From NCBI GenBank assembly GCA_051960855.1, contig JBQCDV010000071.1:1-13364 (forward strand): a DNA stretch of 13,364 nt. The letters are read 5' to 3'. The DNA is from JBQCDV01 sp051960855. Lineage in GTDB: Bacteria; Actinomycetota; Actinomycetes; JAJZTN01. Positions 1-7,671 of the stretch are shown piece after piece. The translations under genes and the position numbers were made by a program. The notes beneath the pieces were generated by a model. It was not told where the DNA came from and searched no databases. It worked only from the letters and a program-made list of their open reading frames with translations. Position 1 is the stretch's first letter. Each line of letters begins with the position of its first letter.

Positions 1-1046
1 ACCTCCCCGAGACCCACGACTTCCTCAAGCGTGTCCGCAAGGTCGTCGACGACGAGTTCCCTGACCGCGTGCTGCTGTGCGAGGCCAACCAGTGGCCCGC
101 TGACGTCGTTGAGTACTTCGGCGACCCGGCCGTCGGCGGCGACGAGTGCCAGATGGCCTTCCACTTCCCGGTGATGCCGCGCATCTTCATGGCGGTCCGG
201 CGCGAGTCCCGCTTCCCGATCTCGGAGATCATGGCGCAGACGCCACCGATCCCGGACAGCTGCCAGTGGGGCATCTTCCTGCGCAACCACGACGAGCTGA
301 CCCTCGAGATGGTCACCGACGAAGAGCGCGACTACATGTGGGCCGAGTACGCCAAGGACCCGCGGATGAAGGCGAACATCGGCATCCGCCGACGGCTGGC
401 ACCGCTGCTCGACAACGACACCAACCAGATCGAGTTGTTCACCGCCCTGCTGCTGTCGCTGCCCGGCTCCCCCGTCCTGTACTACGGCGACGAGATCGGG
501 ATGGGAGACAACATCTGGCTGGGTGACCGCGACGGCGTGCGCACCCCGATGCAGTGGACACCGGACCGCAACGCCGGCTTCTCCACCTGCGACCCGGGTC
601 GGCTGACCCTGCCCGTGATCATGGACGCCGTCTACGGCTACCAGGCCGTCAACGTCGAGGCGGAGCTGGCGAGCACGTCCTCGCTGCTGCACTGGACCCG
701 CCGGATGATCCAGATCCGCAAGCAGAACCCCGCCTTCGGCATGGGCAGCTTCCTCGACCTCGGCGGCAGCAACCCCTGCGTGCTGTCCTACGTCCGGGAG
801 TTCGGCGACGACATCGTGCTGTGCGTCAACAACCTGTCGCGCTTCGCCCAGCCGGTGGAGCTCGACCTGCGCCGGTGGGAGGGCGTCGAGCCGATCGAGC
901 TGCTCGGCGGTGTGCGCTTCCCGGCCATCGGTGAGCTCCCCTACTTCCTCACCATCGGCCCGCACGCCTTCTACTGGTTCCGGCTGCCCAAGCCGCATCC
1001 GGTGGAGCCGACACCCGAGTCAGCAGCGACGGAGGGAGCGGGATGA
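1..1046 (+). CDS. treS: Trehalose synthase (maltose alpha-D-glucosyltransferase), 3' part
   Basis: This is the C-terminal part of a GH13 trehalose synthase, which interconverts trehalose and maltose in the cytoplasm. The reading frame is open from base 3, and the start lies outside the window. Seen in the sequence: LLCEANQWPADVVEYFGD, with the presumed general acid/base Glu at bases 81-83; the LRNHDEL motif with the conserved barrel Asp at 291-293; and a C-terminal beta domain ending in HAFYWFRLPKP. The nucleophile region (usually DGLRLDA) is upstream of the window. About 347 residues are visible of a family length near 570-600. The stop overlaps the start of maltokinase as ATGA, so the two are translationally coupled and probably share an operon. 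In the GlgE pathway TreS supplies maltose to the kinase encoded next door. The family call is firm from motifs and context; a fused TreS-Mak is excluded by the stop. Confidence 0.95.
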   Translation, partial: LPETHDFLKRVRKVVDDEFPDRVLLCEANQWPADVVEYFGDPAVGGDECQMAFHFPVMPRIFMAVRRESRFPISEIMAQTPPIPDSCQWGIFLRNHDELTLEMVTDEERDYMWAEYAKDPRMKANIGIRRRLAPLLDNDTNQIELFTALLLSLPGSPVLYYGDEIGMGDNIWLGDRDGVRTPMQWTPDRNAGFSTCDPGRLTLPVIMDAVYGYQAVNVEAELASTSSLLHWTRRMIQIRKQNPAFGMGSFLDLGGSNPCVLSYVREFGDDIVLCVNNLSRFAQPVELDLRRWEGVEPIELLGGVRFPAIGELPYFLTIGPHAFYWFRLPKPHPVEPTPESAATEGAG

Positions 1047-2515
1047 GCAGTACCAACCCAACGGGCGCCTCGGACGGGCTCGACCTGAACGCCGTCGCGG
1101 GGCTGCTGCAGGAGTGGCTGCCCACGCAGCGCTGGTTCGGCGGCAAGGGAAGCCCGATCACCGCCGTTCGAGTCGTGGCGAGCACGCCGCTCGCCGCCCC
1201 CCAGCGCGAGAGCGACCGGCCCGAGCAGCCGCAGGTCGAGCACCTCCTGGTCGCCGTTGAGCAATCCGCCGGCAGCCACGTCTACCAGGTCCCGGTCAGC
1301 CTGCGCGTCGAGCCCGACGACCGGCTGTCGCATGCCCTCATCGGCCTGGTGCGCGACCGTCACGTATACGACGCGACGCACGACAAGGCCGCGGTGGGGG
1401 CCCTCATCGGTGGCTTCGCCGCCGACTCCGCACCTGCCGCCGGCGGCTCCTCCCTGCGCTTCCACACCCTGCCGGACGTCGAGGTCGCCCTCGACGGCTC
1501 GCCGCTGGTCATGTCTGCCGAGCAGAGCAACACGAGCATCATGCTGGGCGACGCCGCCATCCTCAAGCTGTTCCGTCGGGTGGCACCGGGGCGCAACCCC
1601 GACATCGAGGTCCACGAGGCGCTCACCCGCGCCGGCAGCACGCACATCGCACCCCTGCTCGGCTGGCTCGAGGGCGACTGGACCGACACAGGCAGCCAGA
1701 GCCAGACGGGCGGCCAGAGCCAGACCGGCGGCCAGAGCCAGACGGGCAGCCTCGCCATGCTGCAGTCGTTCCTGGCGACCGCGACCGATGGCTGGGAGCT
1801 GGCGAAGGCGAGCGTTCGCGACCTCTACGCCGAGGGCGACCTGCACGCCGACGAGGTGGGAGGTGACTTTGCGGCCGAATCCCACCGGCTCGGCGCCGCC
1901 ACCGCCGAGGTGCACGCGCTCATGCGCGAGACCCTGCCGACCGGCTCACTCTCGAACGACGACCTGCGGGCCCGCGCCGCCGTCATGCGCGGGCGCCTAG
2001 AGGGTGCCCTCGAGATCGTGCCGGCGCTGCGGGAGCACGCGTCGGGGCTCTACCGCGCGTTCGACGAGCTCGGATCCCTCACCGGGCCGGTGCCCGTGCA
2101 GCGGATCCACGGTGACTACCACCTCGGGCAGGTCCTGAGGACGGTCGGGGGCTGGACCCTGCTCGACTTCGAAGGCGAACCAGCCAAGTCTCTCCAGGAG
2201 CGCCTGCAGCTCGACTCTCCGCTGCGCGACGTGGCGGGCATGCTGCGCTCCTTCGACTACGCGGCCCGGCACCTCCTGACCGACCAGGAGTACGACCAGC
2301 AGCTGCTCTACCGGGCCGAGGAGTGGGCGACGCGCAACCGCCAGGCCTTCTGCGACGGCTACGCAGAGGCGGCCGGGCGTGACCCGCGCGAGGACGTGGT
2401 GATCTTGCGTGCCTTCGAAGTGGACAAGGCGGTCTACGAAGCCGTCTACGAGGCGCGCAACCGCCCCACGTGGTTGCCCATCCCGCTGTCTGCCATCGCC
2501 CGGTTGACGACCTGA
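1043..2515 (+). CDS. mak: Maltokinase (ATP-dependent maltose 1-phosphate synthesis)
   Basis: A 490-residue aminoglycoside-phosphotransferase-like kinase that phosphorylates maltose to maltose 1-phosphate, the donor for GlgE. The N-terminal cap motif QRWFGGKG is at residues 29-36. The catalytic loop HGDYHLGQ starts at His356 with catalytic Asp358, and the metal-binding DFEGEP motif has Asp375. The ATG lies in the ATGA overlap with treS, and GGAGGG at 1031-1036 sits 6 nt upstream, so the start is well supported. Mycobacterial homologues are about 455 residues. Part of the excess is a hydrophilic SQSQTGG repeat (residues 217-234) in the loop between LLGWLEGDW and LAMLQSFL, where many homologues have a short loop. 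The gene is also known as pep2. Co-expression with treS is inferred from the overlap. Confidence 0.95.
   Translation: MSSTNPTGASDGLDLNAVAGLLQEWLPTQRWFGGKGSPITAVRVVASTPLAAPQRESDRPEQPQVEHLLVAVEQSAGSHVYQVPVSLRVEPDDRLSHALIGLVRDRHVYDATHDKAAVGALIGGFAADSAPAAGGSSLRFHTLPDVEVALDGSPLVMSAEQSNTSIMLGDAAILKLFRRVAPGRNPDIEVHEALTRAGSTHIAPLLGWLEGDWTDTGSQSQTGGQSQTGGQSQTGSLAMLQSFLATATDGWELAKASVRDLYAEGDLHADEVGGDFAAESHRLGAATAEVHALMRETLPTGSLSNDDLRARAAVMRGRLEGALEIVPALREHASGLYRAFDELGSLTGPVPVQRIHGDYHLGQVLRTVGGWTLLDFEGEPAKSLQERLQLDSPLRDVAGMLRSFDYAARHLLTDQEYDQQLLYRAEEWATRNRQAFCDGYAEAAGRDPREDVVILRAFEVDKAVYEAVYEARNRPTWLPIPLSAIARLTT
1691..1744 (+). repeat. 3 x 18-bp in-frame tandem repeat inside mak
   Basis: Three head-to-tail 18-bp units encode G(S/G)QSQT three times, residues 217-234 of maltokinase. 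The copies are almost identical at the DNA level, including synonymous positions, which suggests recent expansion by slippage or unequal exchange. Each unit is six codons, so copy-number change would keep the frame and only lengthen or shorten a surface loop. Confidence 0.9.
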
Positions 2516-2570
2516 CCCTTCGGGCATGGCACCTGATGGCACTCATCTGCTGACAGCTCACCCGACGTCG

Positions 2571-2576
2571 AGGAGG
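2571..2576 (+). promoter_or_regulatory. Ribosome binding site fixing the GTG start of glgB
   Basis: AGGAGG lies 8 nt upstream of the GTG at 2585. It decides the start in favour of the long form with the low-complexity N-terminal extension. The 69-bp gap after mak shows no convincing terminator, so glgB may be read through from treS-mak. Confidence 0.75.
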
Positions 2577-2584
2577 CCCCGACC

Positions 2585-4897
2585 GTGAGCCCGCGCAAGC
2601 AACGGGAGACCCCACCGACCGACAAGCAGGCCGGCACCAAGCAACCTGCTTCCACCACTGCGACGGCGCAGGCCGCTGACACGGCGCAGGCCGCCGGACC
2701 GAAGCCAGCGGCCGCAGCGCAGCAGCCGGCGCGCCGGCCGGCCGACACTGCCTCGCTCGACGCCCTGGTCAACGGCGACTTCTCGGATCCGCATGGCGTG
2801 CTGGGAGCACACCCTCATGACGGCGGCGTCACTGTGCGTGCTCTGCGGCCCTGGGCCAAGAGCGTGACGGCTCTCATCGGCGAGCAGCGCATCCCACTCG
2901 AGCACGAGTACGGCGGCGTGTGGGTGAGCGTCATTCCCGGCAGTGACGTCCCCGACTACCGCCTCGAGGTGAGCTACGGCGACGCCAGCCTCGTCACCGA
3001 CGACCCCTACCGCTACATGCCGACGCTGGGCGAACTCGACCTGCACCTCGTCGGCGAAGGCCGCCACGAGCAGCTGTGGGACGTCCTCGGCGCCCACATC
3101 CGCCGGTACCCCTCGCCGCGCGGAGAGGTGACGGGAACGTCGTTCGCGGTGTGGGCTCCCAACGCGCGCGGCGTGCGGGTCGTCGGGGACTTCAACTACT
3201 GGGACGGCCGAGCGCACCCGATGCGCTCGCTCGGCAGCTCCGGCGTGTGGGAGCTCTTCGTGCCGGATATCGGCGAGGGCACCCGCTACAAGTACGAGAT
3301 CCTCGGCCGCGACGGGGTGTGGCGGCAGAAGGCCGACCCGGTCGCCTTCGCCACCGAGGTCCCGCCGGCCACCGCGAGCGTCGTCGTGGACACCGGCACC
3401 TACTCCTGGGCCGACGACGAGTGGATGACGCGGCGGGCGCAGAGCGACCCGCACCAGGCGCCAATGAGCATCTACGAGGTGCACCTCGGCTCGTGGCGGC
3501 TGGGCCTGAGCTACCGGGAGCTGGCCGACCAGCTGACCGAGTACGTCAGCGCCAACGGCTTCACCCACGTCGAGCTGCTGCCCGTCGCCGAGCACCCCTT
3601 CGGCGGGTCGTGGGGCTACCAGGTGACGTCGTACTTCGCACCGACGTCGCGCTTCGGCTCGCCGGACGACTTCCGCTACCTCGTCGACCGGCTCCACCAG
3701 GCTGGCATCGGCGTGATCATGGACTGGGTCCCGGCGCACTTCCCGAAGGACTCGTTCGCCCTCGCCCGCTTCGACGGCACGCCGCTGTACGAGCACGCCG
3801 ACCCCCGACGCGGCGAGCAGTTGGACTGGGGCACCTACGTCTTCGACTTCGGCCGAAGCGAGGTACGCAACTTCCTCGTCGCCAACGCGCTCTTCTGGCT
3901 CGAGGAGTACCACATCGACGGTCTGCGGGTGGACGCCGTCGCCTCCATGCTCTACCTCGACTACTCGCGGGCCGAGGGCCAGTGGCTGCCCAACGAGTAC
4001 GGCGGCCGGGAGAACCTCGACGCGGTTCGCTTCCTGCAGGAGATGAACGCCACCGTCTACCGGCGCGTCCCTGGCGCCGTGACCATCGCGGAGGAGTCCA
4101 CCGCTTGGCCGGGAGTCACGCGGCCGACGCATCTCGGCGGTCTCGGCTTTGGGCTGAAGTGGAACATGGGCTGGATGCACGACTCGCTGGCCTACATGTC
4201 GCACGCGCCGATCTACCGGCAGTACCACCACCACGAGCTGACGTTCTCGATGATCTACGCGTACAGCGAGAACTACGTGCTGCCGATCAGCCATGACGAG
4301 GTCGTGCACGGCAAGGGCTCGCTGCTGCGCAAGATGCCCGGCGACCGCTGGCAGCAGCTAGCGAACCTGCGTGCGTACCTCGCCTTCATGTGGGCGCATC
4401 CGGGCAAGCAGCTGCTCTTCATGGGCAGCGAGATCGGTCAGGAAGCGGAGTGGTCGGAGGCCCGCAGCCTCGACTGGTGGCTGCTCGACCACGCCGAGCA
4501 CGCGGGAGTGCAGGCCCTGGTGCGCGACCTGAACCGCGTCTACCAGGAGACCGAGGCGCTCTGGTCGCTTGACTCCGACCCGACCGGCTTCTCCTGGATC
4601 GATGCGAACGACGCAGCCAACAACACCTTCTCCTTCTATCGCCGCGGCCGCGACGGCTCCCTCGTCGCGTGCATCGTGAACTTCTCCGGGGTTCCCCATG
4701 AGGGCTACCGGATCGGGTTGCCGAAAGCCGGGGCGTGGCAGGAGGTCGTCAACACCGACGCGGACGTCTACACCGGCTCAGGTGTCGGCAACCAGGGCAT
4801 GGTCGACGCGGTCGAGGAGACCTGGCATGGTCAGCCCGCCTCCGCGACCCTGCGGGTGCCGCCGCTCGGTGCCCTGTGGTTGAGGTACGCGGGCTGA
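2585..4897 (+). CDS. glgB: 1,4-alpha-glucan branching enzyme
   Basis: A 770-residue GH13_9 glycogen branching enzyme that cuts alpha-1,4 chains and rejoins them as alpha-1,6 branches; in this locus it acts on GlgE-made glucan. Domain order: a low-complexity Ala/Pro/Thr/Gln extension (about 1-54); an N1 carbohydrate-binding module beginning near DFSDPHGVLGAH (about 57-150); a CBM48 starting at GTSFAVWAPN (residue 184); a GH13 barrel from SIYEVHLGSWR (residue 295); and a C-terminal beta domain ending VPPLGALWLRYAG. Catalytic residues by motif are nucleophile Asp450 (LRVDAV), acid/base Glu503 (IAEEST) and Asp571 (SHDEVVHGK). Their spacing equals that of E. coli GlgB Asp405/Glu458/Asp526. The GTG start has a strong Shine-Dalgarno 8 nt upstream. 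The enzyme looks intact. Confidence 0.97.
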   Translation: MSPRKQRETPPTDKQAGTKQPASTTATAQAADTAQAAGPKPAAAAQQPARRPADTASLDALVNGDFSDPHGVLGAHPHDGGVTVRALRPWAKSVTALIGEQRIPLEHEYGGVWVSVIPGSDVPDYRLEVSYGDASLVTDDPYRYMPTLGELDLHLVGEGRHEQLWDVLGAHIRRYPSPRGEVTGTSFAVWAPNARGVRVVGDFNYWDGRAHPMRSLGSSGVWELFVPDIGEGTRYKYEILGRDGVWRQKADPVAFATEVPPATASVVVDTGTYSWADDEWMTRRAQSDPHQAPMSIYEVHLGSWRLGLSYRELADQLTEYVSANGFTHVELLPVAEHPFGGSWGYQVTSYFAPTSRFGSPDDFRYLVDRLHQAGIGVIMDWVPAHFPKDSFALARFDGTPLYEHADPRRGEQLDWGTYVFDFGRSEVRNFLVANALFWLEEYHIDGLRVDAVASMLYLDYSRAEGQWLPNEYGGRENLDAVRFLQEMNATVYRRVPGAVTIAEESTAWPGVTRPTHLGGLGFGLKWNMGWMHDSLAYMSHAPIYRQYHHHELTFSMIYAYSENYVLPISHDEVVHGKGSLLRKMPGDRWQQLANLRAYLAFMWAHPGKQLLFMGSEIGQEAEWSEARSLDWWLLDHAEHAGVQALVRDLNRVYQETEALWSLDSDPTGFSWIDANDAANNTFSFYRRGRDGSLVACIVNFSGVPHEGYRIGLPKAGAWQEVVNTDADVYTGSGVGNQGMVDAVEETWHGQPASATLRVPPLGALWLRYAG
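2663..2698 (+). repeat. 2 x 18-bp direct repeat in the glgB N-terminal extension
   Basis: Two adjacent 18-bp units encode TAQAAD and TAQAAG, residues 27-38 of GlgB. The first 14 bases of the units are identical. They lie in the unstructured extension ahead of the N1 domain, so effects on catalysis are unlikely. Confidence 0.75.
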
Positions 4898-4961
4898 GGT
4901 TGGGGGCCTGAGGCACAACGGCTGCCTCACCTGGCCGCGTGCCGTTCTTCCGCGAGGTGCG

Positions 4962-5004
4962 CCCGCCGCACTCGGACATCCCTAGGATTCCCGAGTGCGG
5001 TGGG
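4962..5004. promoter_or_regulatory. Inverted repeat spanning the lysE start, with TAGGAT in its centre
   Basis: Arms 4966-4975 (CCGCACTCGG) and 4991-5000 (CCGAGTGCGG) are perfect 10-bp reverse complements. They extend to 14 bp with one mismatch (4962-4975 and 4991-5004), with a 15-base centre. The centre holds TAGGAT (4983-4988), a good actinobacterial -10 hexamer placed 6 nt before the GTG start at 4995, as in leaderless genes. No clear -35 is seen. The palindrome could be an operator whose occupancy blocks the promoter, or an RNA hairpin covering the start codon. A second reading is that AGGA at 4984-4987 is a Shine-Dalgarno 7 nt before the GTG. A third is a hairpin terminator for glgB, though it lacks a T tract. 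The palindrome is certain; its role is inferred. Confidence 0.6.
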
Positions 5005-5615
5005 TGCTGCTGGGTCTGAGCCTCGGCCTCGGTGCTGGCGTCAGCCCTGGCCCCCTGCTGGCGCTCGTGCTCTCCACCTCGTTGCGCGAGGGAACCCTCG
5101 CCGGTCTCGCAACCGCCTGTGCGCCCCTCGTGTCCGACGCTGCCGTGGTCCTGGTCAGCGCGCTGACGGCCAGCCTGCTGCCCCGTCCGGCCCTGGCCGC
5201 CGCTGCGGTCGTCGGGGGCGGATTTGTCGTGTGGCTCGGGGTGTCGGCGTGGCGAGAGGCAGCTCAGTTCGCAGGCGCCGCGGCCAAGCCCCTCCCACAA
5301 GCAGCCCGAACGGCGCTGTCCCGGGCTGTTGTGGTCAACCTGGCCTCACCCCACCCGTGGATCTTCTGGCTCACCGTCGGCGGCCCGTTGCTCGTCACGG
5401 CGTGGCAGCACTCGGCGGTGGCAGGTGTCGGCTTCCTCTTCTGCTTCTACCTCTTGCTCGTCGGGGCGAAGGCCGTGATCGCGATCGTCCTCGGCAGGAC
5501 GCGTCATCGGCTGCCACCGCGTGCGCTGAGGATGATGCTGCAGGCCGCCGCCGCGCTGCTAGTTGTCGCAGGAGTCGCCCTCGCCGCCGAGTTCGCTCCG
5601 CAGCTGTGGGGCTGA
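4995..5615 (+). CDS. LysE/RhtB-family amino acid exporter
   Basis: A 206-residue integral membrane protein of the LysE superfamily, which exports amino acids or related small metabolites driven by the membrane potential. The family signature SPGP is at residues 17-20 near the first helix, and NLASPHPWIFW (115-125) replaces the usual NPK segment before helix 4. About six hydrophobic segments are visible, roughly 3-24, 36-60, 64-85, 111-134, 141-166 and 180-202; the length is normal for the family. GTG at 4995 is the first possible start after an in-frame TAG at 4983. GTG at 5004 (residue 4) is an alternative. The start lies within a long inverted repeat, so local regulation is likely. Substrate cannot be told. 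It lies 97 bp after glgB and converges on the HNH gene; no functional tie to glucan metabolism is evident. Confidence 0.88.
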   Translation: MRWVLLGLSLGLGAGVSPGPLLALVLSTSLREGTLAGLATACAPLVSDAAVVLVSALTASLLPRPALAAAAVVGGGFVVWLGVSAWREAAQFAGAAAKPLPQAARTALSRAVVVNLASPHPWIFWLTVGGPLLVTAWQHSAVAGVGFLFCFYLLLVGAKAVIAIVLGRTRHRLPPRALRMMLQAAAALLVVAGVALAAEFAPQLWG

Positions 5616-5716
5616 GGACGCTCTGAGGTGGCAGGTTGTCGGCGGCAAAGGCGGGCCGCTTGTCGACGACGCTCGAGAACTGGTCGTTTCCGGCCTTCAT
5701 CCGCGGCCCTTCGTGC

Positions 5717-7663
5717 TCACGCAGCCTCCCGACCACGCATCGGTCTCCCGAGAGTGGGGCCGTCAGGCCTCGTCGTGTAGACGTGACCCGTCGGCGTCGT
5801 CCACACGACGGTTCCATCGGCCTCCCGGACGACGGTCCAGTCAGTGAACGTCTTGCAACGGTGATGCCGACGGCACAGCGGGATGAGGTTCGCCGCGCAG
5901 GTCGTACCGCCCGTGGTGCCGTTGCGGTAGGGGGTGGCGTGGTCGACATCGCACACCACTGCCGGCGCCGCGCAGCCCGGAGCGCGACAGGTCCAGTCAC
6001 GGGTGATGACGTGTCCCATGAGCTTGGCCGGCGGCCGATACCGGGTCGTCCCGAAATCCTCGACCGATCCTGTGAGCGGGTCGGTCACAAGCCGCTGCCA
6101 CGTGCCGGTGGGGTCGCCGGCGATCGCGCGGACGAGGGGCGCCGGCAACGGCCCGTAGCCCGCGAGCTCGCCGGGCACTTCGCTTGCACCGAGAAGCACG
6201 TCGTACGGGACAGCGACCATCGTCAGTGACGAGAAGCGACCTGCCGAACCGCAGCCGAAGGCAGGGATATCGGCCAGTGGCAGCCCCAGGCACACGCGAC
6301 CCGCATCGTCCACACCCGCCCCGACAAGCCCAGCCCTCACTGGGCCAACCTCCGGCCGACCACCCTGTCCTCCGGCGCCGGCCGTCGATGACGTCGGCCA
6401 GAATGCGGCACCGAGTGGGGATTCGAGCGGGTGCTCGTCCGCCCAGCTCTCGTCGTGCTGGCTGCTGCACCAGTAGTTGGCTTCGCGCCGGAGTCGCTCG
6501 ACATCGAACTCGGGCTCGTGTCCCGAGGTCGTCGGCTCGAGGTTGTCCGGTTCCTCGGGCCAGGGGGGCTCGGCTCGGTCGTCCAGCCCCGCGTCGTCCA
6601 GCGCCGCGCGGGCCAGTCCCGCGACATCCGCCGCCGCGATGTCCAGCTCCGGGATGTCCAGCTCCGGTATGTCGTCCAGCTCCGGGATGTCCAGCCCCGC
6701 GTTGTCCAGCCCCGTTCTGTCCAGCCCCGTGTGCGCCGGCGTCAGGACCGGCGGGACTTCGGCTGCCACAAGCCCGGCGGCGCCGCCGACCTCGTCCGGG
6801 TCGCTCACGGCCGGCACGCCAGAGAGGACCCGCCGCCACGCCTCGAGCCCGGTGATCGCGGGGTGAGTGAGGACGAGCTCCTGCAGCGCCCGCACCCGGA
6901 GGGTCCGCAGCTGACCAGGTGCGCCGGCCTGTCGTAGCGCCTTCGCAAAGGCGTCGATGGCCGCATGCACAGCGACGAGGTCGACAGCGGGTGCTGTCGC
7001 AACGAGGGAAGCCATGGCGTCCTCACGGGGGTGCAGAGCCAAGGCGGTGTCACGCCGCGCGGCCACCTCGCACCGGCGAGCAGCCGCGTCTGGATCAGCC
7101 GCCATCACCGCCCGTTGCGCATGCCGGCGCAGCGTGCCGTTGGACACCGTCCCCTCGGCCTCCGGGAGGAGCTGCTCGAGTACCTGCTCGGCCACGTCTG
7201 GAACCGTCGCGTCGAGCGCCCGCACAAGGGTGAAGAACCGGGAGGAGTTGACCCGGCCGGCCTTGAGGGAGGCAACCAGCCTGGGGTAGCTGCGGCCCAG
7301 GGTGGCGGCCTCGGCGGCAATCCGGTCGGCCGTGGGCAACGGCAGGTTGAGCGCTGCAGCCACCTCGGCTGAACCGTAGGCGGACAGGTCGGAGTCCCAG
7401 GAGGCGCCGGGGTCGTAGCGGCGGTCCTCCAACCGCGGTCGCCGGCGGAGAAACGCCGTGACGCTCTCCCACAACCCGACCTGCGCGTGCGAGAGCAACG
7501 CCTGCCACGCGCGCACCGCCTCCACCAGGTCGGCATCCGACGCTGCCGCCTCGTCGAGGGCCTCGAGAGCCAAGAGGACAGCCGCGCAGGGGCCCTGCTC
7601 GGCTAGCCCGAACGGGTCGACCCCGCGCGCCGGCTCCGCGTTCTCATCACACTCTTCGTACAT
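5717..7663 (-). CDS. DUF222 (13E12-type) HNH endonuclease domain protein
   Basis: A 648-residue protein of the actinobacterial 13E12/DUF222 family with a C-terminal HNH nuclease fold; the cellular role of the family is not established. The N-terminal two-fifths is DUF222, including the conserved stretch MAADPDAAARRCEVAARRD. A repeat linker (312-362) follows, then an acidic region. The HNH module is near 555-605: C559 and C564, DH at 574-575, N592, then LCRRHHRCKT with C597 and H600/H601, consistent with a zinc-stabilised ββα-metal nuclease. The key residues are present, so it may be active. The frame stays open upstream into the antisense of the next gene. ATG at 7663 is chosen because the family typically starts with a motif like FEHMYE and because promoter signals sit just ahead. 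No Shine-Dalgarno is visible. The SOS box on its start codon suggests DNA-damage control. Confidence 0.9.
   Translation of the reverse strand: MYEECDENAEPARGVDPFGLAEQGPCAAVLLALEALDEAAASDADLVEAVRAWQALLSHAQVGLWESVTAFLRRRPRLEDRRYDPGASWDSDLSAYGSAEVAAALNLPLPTADRIAAEAATLGRSYPRLVASLKAGRVNSSRFFTLVRALDATVPDVAEQVLEQLLPEAEGTVSNGTLRRHAQRAVMAADPDAAARRCEVAARRDTALALHPREDAMASLVATAPAVDLVAVHAAIDAFAKALRQAGAPGQLRTLRVRALQELVLTHPAITGLEAWRRVLSGVPAVSDPDEVGGAAGLVAAEVPPVLTPAHTGLDRTGLDNAGLDIPELDDIPELDIPELDIAAADVAGLARAALDDAGLDDRAEPPWPEEPDNLEPTTSGHEPEFDVERLRREANYWCSSQHDESWADEHPLESPLGAAFWPTSSTAGAGGQGGRPEVGPVRAGLVGAGVDDAGRVCLGLPLADIPAFGCGSAGRFSSLTMVAVPYDVLLGASEVPGELAGYGPLPAPLVRAIAGDPTGTWQRLVTDPLTGSVEDFGTTRYRPPAKLMGHVITRDWTCRAPGCAAPAVVCDVDHATPYRNGTTGGTTCAANLIPLCRRHHRCKTFTDWTVVREADGTVVWTTPTGHVYTTRPDGPTLGRPMRGREAA
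6578..6730 (-). repeat. Degenerate 15-bp (five-residue) tandem repeat linker in the HNH protein
   Basis: Ten consecutive five-residue units of the form (A/T/P)(G/E)LDx, such as TGLDR, TGLDN, AGLDI and PELDI, occupy residues 312-362. One single-codon insertion (PELDD-I-PELDI) disturbs the register. The spacing and central Leu recall pentapeptide repeats, but the units are Asp-rich at position 4 and few in number. A flexible acidic linker between DUF222 and HNH is equally likely. The DNA copies share a GTCCAGCYCCG core on the + strand, which points to repeat expansion. Confidence 0.75.
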
Positions 7664-7671
7664 GTGTTCGA
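7656..7671 (-). promoter_or_regulatory. LexA (SOS) box over the HNH gene start codon
   Basis: On the minus strand TCGAAC-ACAT-GTACGA matches the actinobacterial LexA consensus TCGAAC-N4-GTTCGA at 11 of 12 positions. The palindrome extends one more base on each side (T/A). It covers the ATG at 7663-7661 and touches a -10-like hexamer at 7676-7671, so bound LexA would block initiation. Established knowledge: members of the 13E12 family in Mycobacterium tuberculosis are among genes with SOS boxes. Binding here is inferred. Confidence 0.65.

Noticed and set aside
971..1915. A 314-codon minus-strand open frame across the treS-mak junction
   Set aside because: Antisense shadow of two clearly conserved coding regions, without a recognisable domain or start signal.
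2558..4309. A 583-codon open frame antisense to glgB
   Set aside because: It mirrors the GC-rich third-position pattern of glgB, has an Arg/Val/Gly-heavy composition with no recognisable domain, and lies opposite a complete conserved enzyme.
5635..5665. Hairpin (GCGGC/GCCGC) between lysE and the HNH gene as a terminator
   Set aside because: The stem is only 5 bp and there is no T tract; in this base composition it is expected by chance.
5717..7663. The HNH gene as a phage, homing-intron or insertion-sequence remnant
   Set aside because: No inverted terminal repeats, target duplications, phage genes or split host gene are seen; DUF222-HNH proteins are ordinary chromosomal genes in actinobacteria.
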